From Actinopolymorpha sp. NPDC004070 (GTDB lineage Bacteria > Actinomycetota > Actinomycetes > Propionibacteriales > Actinopolymorphaceae), in assembly GCF_040610475.1 (NCBI RefSeq), contig NZ_JBEXMJ010000010.1:248001-312000 (forward strand): a stretch of DNA of 64,000 nt. Reading direction: 5' to 3'. The position numbers were made by a program, and so were the translations under genes. The notes beneath the pieces are model-generated. The model was given only the letters and a program-made list of their open reading frames with translations, searched no databases and was not told the origin of the DNA. Shown one piece after another: positions 52,440-64,000 of this stretch. Position 1 is the stretch's first letter. Each line of letters begins with the position of its first letter.

Positions 52440-52479
52440 CCGTCCCGCCACCACGGCGAACGACACGACGGAAGAAACA

Positions 52480-52514
52480 GGCGGCGGCCCGTCCTCACCG
52501 GACGGGCCGCCGCC
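52480..52514. terminator. Bidirectional terminator hairpin
   Basis: A perfect 15-bp GC-rich stem (52480-52494 with 52500-52514) closes on TCACC between two convergent genes, with a short T-rich end on the plus strand. Confidence 0.8.
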
Positions 52515-52552
52515 GTTCTCACGTCGGTGCCCCAGCGGGACACGCCCAGGGA

Positions 52553-53383
52553 TCAGGAACCCAGCGTGTCCGGGTCGCCGCCGGTCCGCTCGTCGCGGTT
52601 CAGGGCGGTGATGGCGCCCAGGTCCCCGGCCGACAGCTCGAAGTCGAACAGGTCGAAGTTCTCCGCGATGCGCGACGGAGTGACCGACTTCGGGATGACG
52701 ACGTTACCGACCTGGAGGTGCCACCGCAGCACGATCTGGGCGGGGGTCTTGCCGTACTTCTCGGCCAGCGTGCCGACCTTGGGGTCCTTCAGCAGCTCGC
52801 CGCCCTGGGCCAGCGGGCTCCACGCCTCGGTGGCGATGCCGTGCTCGCTGTTGAACGCCCGCACCTTCTCCTGGATGAGGTAGGGGTGGACCTCGATCTG
52901 GTTCAGCGCCGGGACGACGGTGGTCTCGTCGAACAGCCGCTGCAGGTGGTGCGGGTTGAAGTTGGACACGCCGATGGAGCGGATCCGCCCGTCGGCGTAC
53001 AGCTTCTCGAACGCCTTCCAGGTGTCGACGTACTTGTCCTGACTCGGCACCGGCCAGTGGATGAGGTACAGGTCCACGTAGTCGAGCTTGAGCCGGCGCA
53101 GGCTCTCCTCGAACGCGGCGAGGGTGGTGTCGTAGCCCTGCTCGCCGTTCCACAGCTTGGTGGTGACGAACAGCTCCTCGCGCGAGACGCCGGACTCGGC
53201 GATTCCCTTGCCGGTGCCCTCCTCGTTGCCGTAGATCGCGGCCGTGTCGATGCTGCGGTAACCGACCTCGATCGCGGTGCGGACGGCGGCGGTGGCGTCC
53301 TCGTCGGGCACCTGCCAGACGCCGAAGCCGAGCTGCGGCATCTCCACACCGTTGTTCAAAGTGACGTTGGGTACTGCGGACAT
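52553..53383 (-). CDS. Aldo/keto reductase
   Basis: The 276-residue enzyme is a TIM-barrel NADPH reductase. The catalytic Asp and Tyr are in SIDTAAIYGNEEG, the Lys is in FVTTKLWN and the His is in LYLIHWPVP. Cofactor-binding parts are NQIEVHPYL, then PKSVTPSRIAEN. It resembles actinobacterial 2,5-diketo-D-gluconate reductases and general carbonyl reductases, so the substrate is probably an aldehyde or keto compound. The ATG at 53383 follows AGGTTC weakly; the conserved start NVTLNNGVEMPQLGFG is immediate. Confidence 0.93.
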   Translation of the reverse strand: MSAVPNVTLNNGVEMPQLGFGVWQVPDEDATAAVRTAIEVGYRSIDTAAIYGNEEGTGKGIAESGVSREELFVTTKLWNGEQGYDTTLAAFEESLRRLKLDYVDLYLIHWPVPSQDKYVDTWKAFEKLYADGRIRSIGVSNFNPHHLQRLFDETTVVPALNQIEVHPYLIQEKVRAFNSEHGIATEAWSPLAQGGELLKDPKVGTLAEKYGKTPAQIVLRWHLQVGNVVIPKSVTPSRIAENFDLFDFELSAGDLGAITALNRDERTGGDPDTLGS

Positions 53384-53583
53384 GCGCGTGAACCTCCATG
53401 GGAGTGCACTGGTGTGCCGGTCGCGTCGGCCTCACGTGGGGTCACGACCGACCGGGCATCCCAAACATCAGACCACAGCGGCCACTTAGCGGCGAGTCGG
53501 GGCCGACCTGGGCGGGTGGCACGTGCGGGCGGCCGGGGGCCGGGTGGTCGGCGGGTGGCGGCGGTGGGCGGACCCGCGCCGGT

Positions 53584-53596
53584 TAGATTTGCCCGC
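53584..53596 (+). promoter_or_regulatory. -10 box for a probably leaderless mRNA
   Basis: TAGATT (53584-53589) lies seven bases before the GTG of the next gene. This is the spacing expected if transcription starts at the first base of the start codon. There is no ribosome site in between. Confidence 0.5.
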
Positions 53597-54106
53597 GTGG
53601 AGCTGCGTACGGTCGGCTTCGACCATCCCGACGCCCAGACGCTGACCGAGCAGGTGCAGCAGGAGTACGTCGTCCGCTACGGCGGGATCGACCGCTCACC
53701 GATCGACCCGCGCGAGTTCGACCCGCGGGGAGGGTTGTTCCTGGTCTGCTACCTCGACGGCCGGCCGGTCGGCTGCGCGGGCTGGCGTACTCCGCCGTAC
53801 TCCCTGCTGCTGCCCGGTGACGCCGAGGTGAAGCGGATGTACGTCGCACCCGAGGCGCGCGGCCGGGGCCTGGCCCGCCGGATGCTGGCCGCCCTGGAAC
53901 GCGATGCCGCCGCCGCCGGGAGGACCCGGATGGTCCTGGAGACGGGAGTCGCCCAGCCGGAGGCGATCGCGCTCTACCTGTCCGCGGGTTACACGCCGAT
54001 CCCGTCGTACGGTCTGCACCGCGACTCTCCCGGCAACCGGTGCTACGCCAGGTCGCTGCCGGTCACCGAACCGGTGCCGGAGCAGGTGGGCGAGGCTCAG
54101 TTGTAG
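53597..54106 (+). CDS. GNAT family N-acetyltransferase
   Basis: The 169-residue protein is a compact GNAT domain: VCYLDGRPVGCAGWR (here LVCYLD), the core EVKRMYVAPEARGRGLARRML with the acetyl-CoA loop ARGRGLA, then LETGVAQPEAIALYLSAGYTPI. It acetylates an unknown small molecule or protein. The GTG at 53597 is close behind a -10 box and may start a leaderless message. Its end overlaps the convergent CAP gene by ten bases. Confidence 0.9.
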   Translation: MELRTVGFDHPDAQTLTEQVQQEYVVRYGGIDRSPIDPREFDPRGGLFLVCYLDGRPVGCAGWRTPPYSLLLPGDAEVKRMYVAPEARGRGLARRMLAALERDAAAAGRTRMVLETGVAQPEAIALYLSAGYTPIPSYGLHRDSPGNRCYARSLPVTEPVPEQVGEAQL

Positions 54107-55062
54107 CCGAAGTCCTGCGTCCACCACGGGCCACCGGATCCGATGTGGACACCGACACCGATCGCCTTGATCCTGCAGTTCAGCATGTTCTCGCGGTGGC
54201 CTTGGCTGTTCAGCCAGGCCTGGGTGACGTCATGCGGCGTCTGCTGGCCGCGGGCGATGTTCTCCGCGGCGGGGTAGGCGTACCCGGCGGCCCGGATGCG
54301 ATCCCAGGGGGTCCTGCCGTCCGGGGTGTCGTGCCCGAAGTAGCCGCGGGCGGCCATGTCGTAGGAGTGCGCGTGCGCGACGGACCGCAGCCGGTCGTCC
54401 ACCCGCAGCGGCGCGCAGCCGGCGCGCGCCCGGGCCTCGTTGGTCAGCCGGACCACCTGGTCCTCGTAGGAGCTCTCCCGGCTGGTGGTCGTGGACCCCG
54501 AGTTGGTGTCCGGCTTGGCGGTGTGCGCGGGCGGGGCCGGCTCACGCGTGCGCAGGGTGGTACGCCGGGGACGCGGAGAGTCGGGCTCGGACCTGGGCTG
54601 CCCGGCCTTCTCGGCCGCCTTCGGCTCGGGGTTGCCCGCGGCCTCGCCCCTGCGCGGCTCCGGAGCGGCCGGCTTCTCCGCCCGGGCGGCGCTCTTCGGA
54701 GTGACGGTGCGCTCCGGCGTGGCCGCGGGCCGCGCCTTCACCGGCTTGCTCGGCGTGGGGGTCGGCTTCGCGGCCGGCGCCTCGGCGGCTCGCCGGGACG
54801 TGTCGGCGCCCCGCGGCGCATCGGCGACCACGCGCTCCCGGCCGCCGGCCTGGGGAGTCGGGTCGTCGGGCTGGAGGTAGCCGGCCAGCGAGACCGCACC
54901 GCCGCCGAGAGCGAGCACCCCGGTGGCGACCAGCGCCGGCACCATCAGCCGGCGCGAGAGCGGCCGCCGGCCCCGGTGGCGCGGCTGGTCCTCCTCCTCG
55001 TCCCAGTGGCCGTGGTCGCGTCCGTCGTCGTGGTGGAGTACGTCTCGCTCGTCGCGGGCCAC
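54097..55062 (-). CDS. CAP-domain (SCP-like) secreted or membrane-anchored protein
   Basis: The 321-residue protein has a cytoplasmic N-terminus with acidic and His residues, one membrane helix (VPALVATGVLALGGGAVSL), a long Pro/Ala/Lys/Glu-rich linker (about residues 70-190) and a C-terminal CAP domain. Domain motifs are SVAHAHSYDMAARGYFGHDT, YAYPAAENIARG and GHRENMLNCRI. CAP proteins in bacteria are linked to wall, lipid or stress functions. The GTG at 55062 follows GGGAG; the frame continues upstream but has no ribosome site. The acidic and His-rich start may be a metal- or membrane-facing tail. Confidence 0.85.
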   Translation of the reverse strand: MARDERDVLHHDDGRDHGHWDEEEDQPRHRGRRPLSRRLMVPALVATGVLALGGGAVSLAGYLQPDDPTPQAGGRERVVADAPRGADTSRRAAEAPAAKPTPTPSKPVKARPAATPERTVTPKSAARAEKPAAPEPRRGEAAGNPEPKAAEKAGQPRSEPDSPRPRRTTLRTREPAPPAHTAKPDTNSGSTTTSRESSYEDQVVRLTNEARARAGCAPLRVDDRLRSVAHAHSYDMAARGYFGHDTPDGRTPWDRIRAAGYAYPAAENIARGQQTPHDVTQAWLNSQGHRENMLNCRIKAIGVGVHIGSGGPWWTQDFGYN

Positions 55063-55159
55063 GGCTTCTCCCAGGTCCTCGAGTTGCTGGCGGTCGATGA
55101 TCGGTCGGTCGGTTTCGGCCCGGTGGGCGGCCGGTGTCCCGGATGTGCGGGTATGGACG

Positions 55160-56110
55160 TTATGGAAGGTCCGGCACCGGAATAGTAGGCGACTTCGGCA
55201 GCGGCAGCGGCAGCTTCGGCAACGGTTTCCGGGTGGGCGTCGGGTCGCTGGTCGGTGACCGCGTCGGCTCCGGGGTGCCCGTCGGCGTCGGCGTACTCGT
55301 CGGCGAGGGATCCCTCGTCGGAGTCGAGGTGGGCGTCGGCGTCCTGGTGGGCGTCGGCTCGTGCGTGGGCGTGGGGTCCTTCGTCGGAGTCGACGTGGGT
55401 TTCGGCGTGTCCGTGGGCGTCGGCTCGTCCGTGGGGGTCGCCGTGCCCGTGGGGGTGGGCGTGCCCGGTGGCGTCGGGTCTCCGGTGTGGTCGTCGCCAC
55501 CGGGCGCCCGGGTCGGTCCCGGCGTCTCGGTGCGCGCCGCGACGGTGGCGGGATCGGTCACTCCCGCGGCGGCCGGCGGGCCGGCGGCGAGCACGAACGG
55601 CGACTTCACCAGCGGGATCTCCGTCGGTGTCGGCGCGCCGGGAACCGGGTTCGGAAGGGCGTTGGGAAGAGCGTTCGGAAGCGTGACCGGCAGCCCCAGC
55701 AACGCCAGGCTCACGCCGGCTTCGCCCAGACGCTGGGCGGCGGGCAGGAACGGCGCCGGCAACATCTGCCCGGAACCCGACCCCGGCGTGTGGGCGGTGG
55801 ACCCGAGGGGGTCTCGTACGGCTCTGGTGGGCACCGGCCTGTCGGTCGGCCCGCCGGGACGGAGGGTCGAGGCGGCCAGGACACCCGGATCGTGGTGGCC
55901 CCCGCCGAGGAGGTACCACCCCACGCCGGTCGCGGCGACACCCGCGGCGACGACGCTGGAGAGCACCGAGGCGACCACCAACGTCGGCCGGGGCCGACGG
56001 TGCCGGCCGGGCCGCCACCGGTCGGAGCTCTCCACGGAGGCGAGCTCGCTCGCGTCGGGTCCCGCGAGGTCGTCGTGCGGCCGCGAGGCGGACTGATGGT
56101 CGTCAGGCAT
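55160..56110 (-). CDS. Pro/Thr-rich membrane-anchored protein of unknown function
   Basis: The 316-residue protein has a polar N-terminus, a hydrophobic segment (LVVASVLSSVVAAGVAATGV), and a long external part. The part from about residue 195 is almost pure Thr-Pro repeats (PTPTGT, PTDTPKPTSTPT and the like), as in glycosylated actinobacterial wall proteins. No enzyme domain is seen. The ATG at 56110 is the likely start. It lies 98 bases from the start of the CAP gene in the same direction, and the two may form a unit of surface proteins. Function unknown. Confidence 0.7.
   Translation of the reverse strand: MPDDHQSASRPHDDLAGPDASELASVESSDRWRPGRHRRPRPTLVVASVLSSVVAAGVAATGVGWYLLGGGHHDPGVLAASTLRPGGPTDRPVPTRAVRDPLGSTAHTPGSGSGQMLPAPFLPAAQRLGEAGVSLALLGLPVTLPNALPNALPNPVPGAPTPTEIPLVKSPFVLAAGPPAAAGVTDPATVAARTETPGPTRAPGGDDHTGDPTPPGTPTPTGTATPTDEPTPTDTPKPTSTPTKDPTPTHEPTPTRTPTPTSTPTRDPSPTSTPTPTGTPEPTRSPTSDPTPTRKPLPKLPLPLPKSPTIPVPDLP
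55195..55480 (-). repeat. Thr-Pro codon repeat tract
   Basis: Units similar to GTGGGCGTCGGC and GTCGGCGTC recur irregularly over almost 300 bp and encode the Pro-Thr repeats of the protein on the minus strand. The repeat is not regular enough to be a CRISPR array and has no spacers. Confidence 0.75.
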
Positions 56111-56305
56111 CGGCACTACTCCAGGAAGGTACGAATACCCCGGGGCCGTCCTCCCCACGGCCACGGGTCCAAAGCCGTCGCAACCATAACCGATTGCCGC
56201 AATGGCGCCTTCCGGGCACAGTGCGTCACAACTGGACTACTCGGACATAACGGGCACGGCCGGCCGGTCCGCGGTCGGCCGTGCCGCCGTCGGGCGCAGC
56301 CGCGG

Positions 56306-59950
<3,645 letters not shown>

Positions 59951-60375
59951 GGGTTCCTTCGCGTGCGGAGGAGGTGCCGCGGCCGCCTGAGGGCGGCACG
60001 AAGCACCACGAACGCCCCGATTCGCGACGCGAACCGGGGTTGCCCGTCCAGGCTAGCGCGGCCCACCGACAGCCATCCTCGTGGCGGGAGCCCGGCCGCC
60101 GCTCGTGACGGCCCCGGGCCGGGGTCCGGGCCGCTTGCGGGCACAGCGCACCGAGGCCTAGGGTCGGGCGCAGGACCGGGCTGTGCCGCCGGATCACCGC
60201 CGGATCACTGCCTGATCACCGCGGCCGCCGCCTCGCCGGTCACTTCCTTCCGCCGCACCGGTCTTCTTTCTCTCCGTGTTTCTCTCCGTACGCCTCCGTG
60301 GCGTACTCCTCTGGCCTGCTCGGCCGCATCTCCTCCCACTCCGTCCCGTCGCCCCACCTCGTGACCGGAGTCGTC
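59951..60375. other. Intergenic region between mfd and an MFS gene
   Basis: It contains the divergent promoters for mfd and the exporter gene. Apart from a hairpin at 60015-60039 I see no gene or RNA. A frame reading into the MFS gene from 60298 has no ribosome site and is thought to be untranslated. Confidence 0.45.
60015..60039. promoter_or_regulatory. Near-perfect inverted repeat upstream of mfd
   Basis: CCCCG-A-TTCGCG pairs with CGCGAA-C-CGGGG across one base, with a single A/C mismatch. It may be an operator or an mRNA hairpin in the mfd leader. Confidence 0.4.
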
Positions 60376-61866
60376 ATGTCGTCCGCACCACCACGACCAC
60401 CGGCCGGCCTGCCCGGTCAGCGCCGGCTGCTTGCCCTGATCGGCGCCACCCAGCTGCTTGCCGTCCTGGACGGCACCGCCGTCACCATCGCGCTGCCCCG
60501 GATCCAGCGCGACCTCGCACTGTCCTCCGCGGGCCTGGCCTGGGTGCTGAGTGCGTACGCCCTCGCGTTCGGAAGTCTGCTGCTGCCGTTCGGTCGCGCC
60601 GGCGACCTGCTCGGCCGCAGACGGGTGCTGGTCAGCGGAGCGGTGGCGTGCACGGCCGCGTCGCTGGCGGGCGCGCTGGCACCGAGCGGCGGATGGCTGA
60701 TCGCCGCCCGCGTCGCTCAGGGCGCCGGCGCCGCCGTCGCCACACCGGCCGCCCTCGCGCTGGTCACCATCGGGTTCGCGGCCGGACCGGCACGCACCCG
60801 GGCGTTCACCGTGCTGGTGCTGGTGTCCGGAATGGGTGGCGTGCTGGGCATGGTGCTGGGCGGAGCGCTGACGGCGTACGGCTGGCGCTGGACCCTCCTG
60901 CTCACCGTGCCGCTCGGCGTGATCACCGTCGCGCTCGTTCCCGCGCGACTGCCCACCGAGGCCGCCGCGCCCCCTCGCGGTCCGGCGCGGAGATCGACGC
61001 CGCCTTCCGCGCTGGTCGCCCCGCTCGTGTCGACGGCCACCTCGGTCGGCGGGCTGGTCGCACTGCTGCTCGCGCTGTCCCGGCTCACCACCGACGGCTG
61101 GACCGACCCGGGCGCCTACGCCCTCCTCGGGCCGGCCGGCGTCCTGCTGGCGGTGTTCGCCCGGGTCGACCCGCGGTCCACAAGATCGCTGCTGCCGTAC
61201 GCCCCGTTGCGCGACCGCGATCGGCTGACGGTCTGCGGCATGATGTTCGCGACCGGCGCAGCCCTGCTGGCCACGACGTACGTGCTCACGCTGTTCGTGC
61301 AGGACCTGCTGGGGTACGGACCGCTGCTAGCCGGGATCGCGTTCCTGCCGTTCAGTCTGGGACTGCTGGCGGGGGCACCACTGGCCGCGCACCTGGCCGG
61401 GAGGCTGCCCGCACGGCTGCTGGGCGGGCTCGGCGGGCTGGGCTGCGCGGCCGGCATGGCCTGGCTCGCACTGGCCGGCACGGGTACGCACTACCTCACC
61501 GGGCTGCTCGGCCCGATGACGCTGATCGCCGTGTGCCGTGAGCTCGCGTTCGTACCCCTCACCCTCGCTGCCATGGACGGGGTGCAGCCCGGCGACGCCG
61601 GCGGGATGTCGGCCGTGCTCAACACCATGCTGCAGGTGGGCGGCGCGCTCGGGGTCGCCGTGCTGAGCGCACTGCCGACCGGGCCGGCGTTCGCAGCGGC
61701 GGCCGTCACCACCGCCGCGGCCGCCGGGCTGGTGCTGCTCCCACGGCGCGGGCGGGCCTTCGGCGGACGTCAGCCCGCGGGTCCGCCAGGATCGCCGAGC
61801 TCGCCGGGTTCCGCCGACTACGCCGACTACGCCGATACGGGCGGACGCCGCCACACCGGCGGCTGA
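60376..61866 (+). CDS. MFS transporter, DHA2 (EmrB/QacA) type
   Basis: The 496-residue protein has about fourteen hydrophobic helices. Motif C-like VLDGTAVTIALPRIQRDL in helix 1 and the loop GRAGDLLGRRRVLVSG (motif A) are visible. This is a proton-driven exporter of drugs or small metabolites; the substrate is unknown. The ATG at 60376 follows CCGGAG. The C-terminal tail is Pro/Ser/Asp-rich. Its end overlaps the convergent sulfotransferase gene by 40 bases. It is the second DHA2 exporter in the window. Confidence 0.9.
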   Translation: MSSAPPRPPAGLPGQRRLLALIGATQLLAVLDGTAVTIALPRIQRDLALSSAGLAWVLSAYALAFGSLLLPFGRAGDLLGRRRVLVSGAVACTAASLAGALAPSGGWLIAARVAQGAGAAVATPAALALVTIGFAAGPARTRAFTVLVLVSGMGGVLGMVLGGALTAYGWRWTLLLTVPLGVITVALVPARLPTEAAAPPRGPARRSTPPSALVAPLVSTATSVGGLVALLLALSRLTTDGWTDPGAYALLGPAGVLLAVFARVDPRSTRSLLPYAPLRDRDRLTVCGMMFATGAALLATTYVLTLFVQDLLGYGPLLAGIAFLPFSLGLLAGAPLAAHLAGRLPARLLGGLGGLGCAAGMAWLALAGTGTHYLTGLLGPMTLIAVCRELAFVPLTLAAMDGVQPGDAGGMSAVLNTMLQVGGALGVAVLSALPTGPAFAAAAVTTAAAAGLVLLPRRGRAFGGRQPAGPPGSPSSPGSADYADYADTGGRRHTGG

Positions 61867-62774
61867 CCGAGCAGCTGACCGAGCTCCTCGTCGTACGGCG
61901 CGAAGTGGTCGTCCAAGCGGCGGCGGAGCGACTCGGGCAGCGGCCTGCCCGGCCGGGCGTTGTACCGCTCGAACGACGCCGGCCGCCAGGCGGGCAGGCC
62001 GAGGAAGTCGAGGATGCCCGCGAAGACGGGTTCGGGCCGGGTGGAGAAGTCCTCGCTCGCGACCACGAGCACCTGCCCGGGGTCGAACCCGTCGTACAGC
62101 CGCCGCAGCTGTTCGGCGTAGCGTCCACGCGTCAGGTAGGCGTGGTGGCGGTGTGAGTGGCTCACGTAGCGCGGGTCGGTACGCAGCCGCTCCTCCTCAC
62201 CGGCGAGCCGGCTCTCCTCCAGCTCCAGCGCTCCCTCGAACGTCGGCTCGGTCTCGAAACCGCGCGCCACCGCGTGCTTGTAGGCGGAGTACGCGCGCTC
62301 GACCGGATCCCGCAACATGACGATCAGGCGGACGTCCGGAAGGTCGTGTCTGATCCTCGGCAGCGCCAGCGGGTGGTAGAGGTAGTAGCCGCTGGACTCC
62401 ATCGCCTGCGGCTCGGGGGTCGCGGACGCACCGCCCGCAAGCGGGAGTTGCGCGGCGGCCGCGCGCCGCCTGGCGGTGGCCCGCAGCTGGAAGTGGCCGC
62501 GGTACCACGCCGGACCGTGGTGGTAGCCGAGGTCGAAGTAGTTGATCCCCTTGTGCAGGACCGGTCCGGCGACCACGGGATGGGCGATCAGCGCGCGGTG
62601 CAGCGCCGTGGTGCCGCACCGCTGGCCGCCGATCACCAGGAACGAGGGCAGCAACCGCCGGCTCGCGGTGAGCCGCCCGAGGGTGACGCTCACCTTCCGG
62701 CCCGACTCCTTCGCCCACTGCGGTGCGGACGAGCGCAGCGGGTTCCTGGCCGTGTCGGTTCCCTGCATGCTCAC
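61827..62774 (-). CDS. Sulfotransferase family protein
   Basis: The 315-residue protein has the PAPS-binding loop FLVIGGQRCGTTALHRAL near the N-terminus, and the 3'-phosphate motif MLRDPVERAYSAYKHAV in the middle. These define heparan-type (NDST-like) sulfotransferases, which move sulfate from PAPS to sugars or lipids. In actinobacteria relatives act on envelope glycans; the acceptor is unknown. The GTG at 62774 overlaps the upstream lipoprotein stop in GTGA; ATG at 62768 is an alternative. Its last 40 bases overlap the MFS gene, which suggests no independent terminator. Confidence 0.87.
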   Translation of the reverse strand: MSMQGTDTARNPLRSSAPQWAKESGRKVSVTLGRLTASRRLLPSFLVIGGQRCGTTALHRALIAHPVVAGPVLHKGINYFDLGYHHGPAWYRGHFQLRATARRRAAAAQLPLAGGASATPEPQAMESSGYYLYHPLALPRIRHDLPDVRLIVMLRDPVERAYSAYKHAVARGFETEPTFEGALELEESRLAGEEERLRTDPRYVSHSHRHHAYLTRGRYAEQLRRLYDGFDPGQVLVVASEDFSTRPEPVFAGILDFLGLPAWRPASFERYNARPGRPLPESLRRRLDDHFAPYDEELGQLLGQPPVWRRPPVSA

Positions 62775-63514
62775 CGGTCGCGTACCTCCAGCACCAGGCT
62801 GGCCTCCCCCTTGTTCTCGTGCAGGCGGAACTCCGCGCGGCGGTTCACCCCGACGCCGAACTTCAGGCTGCCCGCGACGTTGTGCACCAACAGGATCTCG
62901 CGCACCTGCGGCTGCCCGGGCGTCAGGTCCGACGGGACCGCCAGCCGGCCGCTGACGTTGGGGTTGGTCAGCTTGAACGACACCTCGAGGAAGGCGTTCC
63001 CCTCCACCGCGATCGGGTCGTCCTCGGGGTGCGCACGTACGACGTCGACGTAGCGAACCTCGTACCTCGGCACCACCTTGGTGTCGGCGAAGCGGAACGT
63101 CACGGACTCCATCCCGCGCCCCCGCGCGGTGGTGAGCCCGACCAGCCGCGCCCGGGCGGTGCTGGTGTTGGTCCGCGGCTTCACGCTGAACACCCGCGGG
63201 GGTACGGGCTCCGGGCTCGGAGCCGTGGTCGGCGCGGGCTGCTCACGTCTGCGCGGGGGTGCCTTCGGCTCGGACTCGTCGTCCTTCGACACCTGCCGGA
63301 CCCGCACCGAGGAAGTCGGCGTCGCGGTGGGCTCGGGCGTGGCGGTCGGCGTGGCCGGGGTGCTCGCCGGGCGCCCGGCCTCCATGTCGCCGGAGGAGTT
63401 CGAGCACGCCCCGAGTCCGACGGCGAGCACCGAGACGGCCAGCAGGGCGCACACCTTCTCGCCGGCACTCCTGCCCCGGCTCGGCGGGGTCTCGATGTTC
63501 TCGTGGGAGATCAC
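62771..63514 (-). CDS. Lipoprotein of unknown function
   Basis: The 247-residue protein has a lipoprotein signal with lipobox LGAC (ALLAVSVLAVGLGACSNSS), a Thr/Pro-rich linker (about residues 45-65) and a C-terminal beta-rich domain (YEVRYVDVVRAHPEDDPIAV, EVSFKLTNPNVSGRLAVPSD). I do not recognise the domain. The GTG at 63514 overlaps the stop of the upstream gene in GTGA, and the end overlaps the sulfotransferase start, so all three are co-translated. Role at the cell surface is inferred. Confidence 0.75.
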   Translation of the reverse strand: MISHENIETPPSRGRSAGEKVCALLAVSVLAVGLGACSNSSGDMEAGRPASTPATPTATPEPTATPTSSVRVRQVSKDDESEPKAPPRRREQPAPTTAPSPEPVPPRVFSVKPRTNTSTARARLVGLTTARGRGMESVTFRFADTKVVPRYEVRYVDVVRAHPEDDPIAVEGNAFLEVSFKLTNPNVSGRLAVPSDLTPGQPQVREILLVHNVAGSLKFGVGVNRRAEFRLHENKGEASLVLEVRDR

Positions 63515-64000
63515 GGCTGGGCTCCGATCAGGAAGGACCACATGGTGGCCTGGGCGCTCGCGGTGTCGGCGGTCGCGGTCAGCCCGCCCGCCGTGCCGGT
63601 GCCGGCTGCGACGGTGCTGTCGGTCGCCAGCGTGGTGACGTGCCCGCCGCCGGTGCCGGTCGCGCTGCGGCGTACCCCCTGCCCGGCCGGTGCGGTCAGC
63701 GCGGTGGTGCCCGAGGACTTCTCCGCCCAGTAGCTGACCAGCCGCGGCGCGGTGCCGTCCGGCACCTGGACCGTCGGGGTGGTGTGGGTGGTTCCGGACG
63801 TGGTCTCCGCCCTGCCCGCGGCGCCGAGTATCACCAGGTTGTTCCCGCGGTAGGCGAGCAGCGTCAAGTCGCCCTTGACATAGGCGGAGGTCGTCACCGT
63901 GACCGCCGTTCCGGCGTCGCCGGCCGCCGCCACCTTCTGCCAGCCGCGGGTGACCATGCCGCTGGTCTGCTGGGGCGCGACGTTGGACCAGCCGGTGACG
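63511..64000 (-). CDS. Secreted repeat-domain protein, C-terminal part
   Basis: The frame is open across the right edge, so the N-terminus is missing. About 163 residues remain, with a beta-sandwich-like pattern: TLLAYRGNNLVILGAAGRAE, then THTTPTVQVPDGTAPRLVSY and AEKSSGTTALTAPAGQGVRR. This matches the C-terminal domain found in actinobacterial PKD-type and glycan-related secreted proteins. It is rich in Thr, Ala and Gly, with no cysteine. It heads the three-gene unit with the lipoprotein and sulfotransferase. The function is unknown. Confidence 0.7.
   Translation of the reverse strand, partial: VTGWSNVAPQQTSGMVTRGWQKVAAAGDAGTAVTVTTSAYVKGDLTLLAYRGNNLVILGAAGRAETTSGTTHTTPTVQVPDGTAPRLVSYWAEKSSGTTALTAPAGQGVRRSATGTGGGHVTTLATDSTVAAGTGTAGGLTATADTASAQATMWSFLIGAQP

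Noticed and set aside
52058..53596. Upstream in-frame extension of the GNAT gene
   Set aside because: It crosses the exporter and aldo/keto reductase genes and a terminator; the GTG at 53597 has its own -10 box.
55195..55480. CRISPR-like repetitive tract
   Set aside because: The repeats are short, irregular codon repeats for Thr-Pro and have no unique spacers of constant length.

Overview
The window is GC-rich chromosomal DNA of an actinobacterium. Supporting signs are GTG and ATG starts behind GGAGG-type ribosome sites, several F420/deazaflavin-linked oxidoreductases, a PucR regulator, a cell-division and metabolism block (mfd, mazG, eno, ftsB, DUF501, ppx) in characteristic actinobacterial order, a Rex-type operator at a type II NADH dehydrogenase gene, and short overlapping operons. 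I see no rRNA, insertion sequence, prophage or CRISPR array. The genus cannot be fixed from the sequence alone; a high-GC soil actinomycete is the best description.

Layout. 1-8.9 kb: the end of a DHA2 drug exporter, a PerM/AI-2E-type membrane protein, a ROK sugar kinase, a one-helix envelope protein, a large protein with a degenerate AAA+ domain, a GNAT acetyltransferase and a luciferase-like oxidoreductase. 8.9-16.8 kb: a lone MutL protein coupled to a MazG-like hydrolase, a decayed AbiE toxin-antitoxin locus, cystathionine gamma-synthase coupled to a YczE-type membrane protein, msrA, a YCII protein and two DUF6247 genes with a frameshifted tail. 17-28 kb: a PucR regulator, a YnfA protein, and a nitrate/nitrite assimilation operon on the minus strand (narK, nitrate reductase, FAD/[2Fe-2S] subunit, nirB, nirD, uroporphyrinogen-III synthase fused to a DNA-binding domain). 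The last five genes of that operon are joined by four consecutive 4-bp overlaps.

28-44 kb: a flavin monooxygenase facing a TetR regulator across two copies of a palindrome, a cytoplasmic protein resembling Streptomyces subtilisin inhibitors, cystathionine beta-synthase, a GDSL hydrolase, a thiolase, three F420-type oxidoreductases, a Bax inhibitor-1 protein, tRNA-Leu(UAA), a cyclopropane-synthase-like methyltransferase, NDH-2 under a near-consensus Rex site, and a family 5 uracil-DNA glycosylase. 43.6-60 kb: a fused DUF501-Ppx gene, ftsB, eno, mazG and a SurA-like lipoprotein. About 7 kb then separates mazG from mfd; it holds a two-component system, an ArsR sensor facing a Mn2+-riboswitch-controlled TMEM165/GDT1 exporter, an aldo/keto reductase, a GNAT enzyme and two secreted Pro/Thr-rich proteins. 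After mfd come a second DHA2 exporter, a sulfotransferase, a lipoprotein and the end of a secreted repeat protein cut by the right edge.

Together the genes describe a metabolically flexible actinomycete with nitrate assimilation, transsulfuration in both directions, Mn2+ homeostasis and NADH-responsive respiration. The most noteworthy items are the Mn2+ riboswitch with a divergent metal-sensor-like ArsR, the Rex operator at ndh, the DUF501-Ppx fusion, the SSI-like protein without a signal peptide, the degenerate AAA+ protein, and the decayed AbiE pair. I found no clear new multi-gene system; the candidates are stated with their limits.
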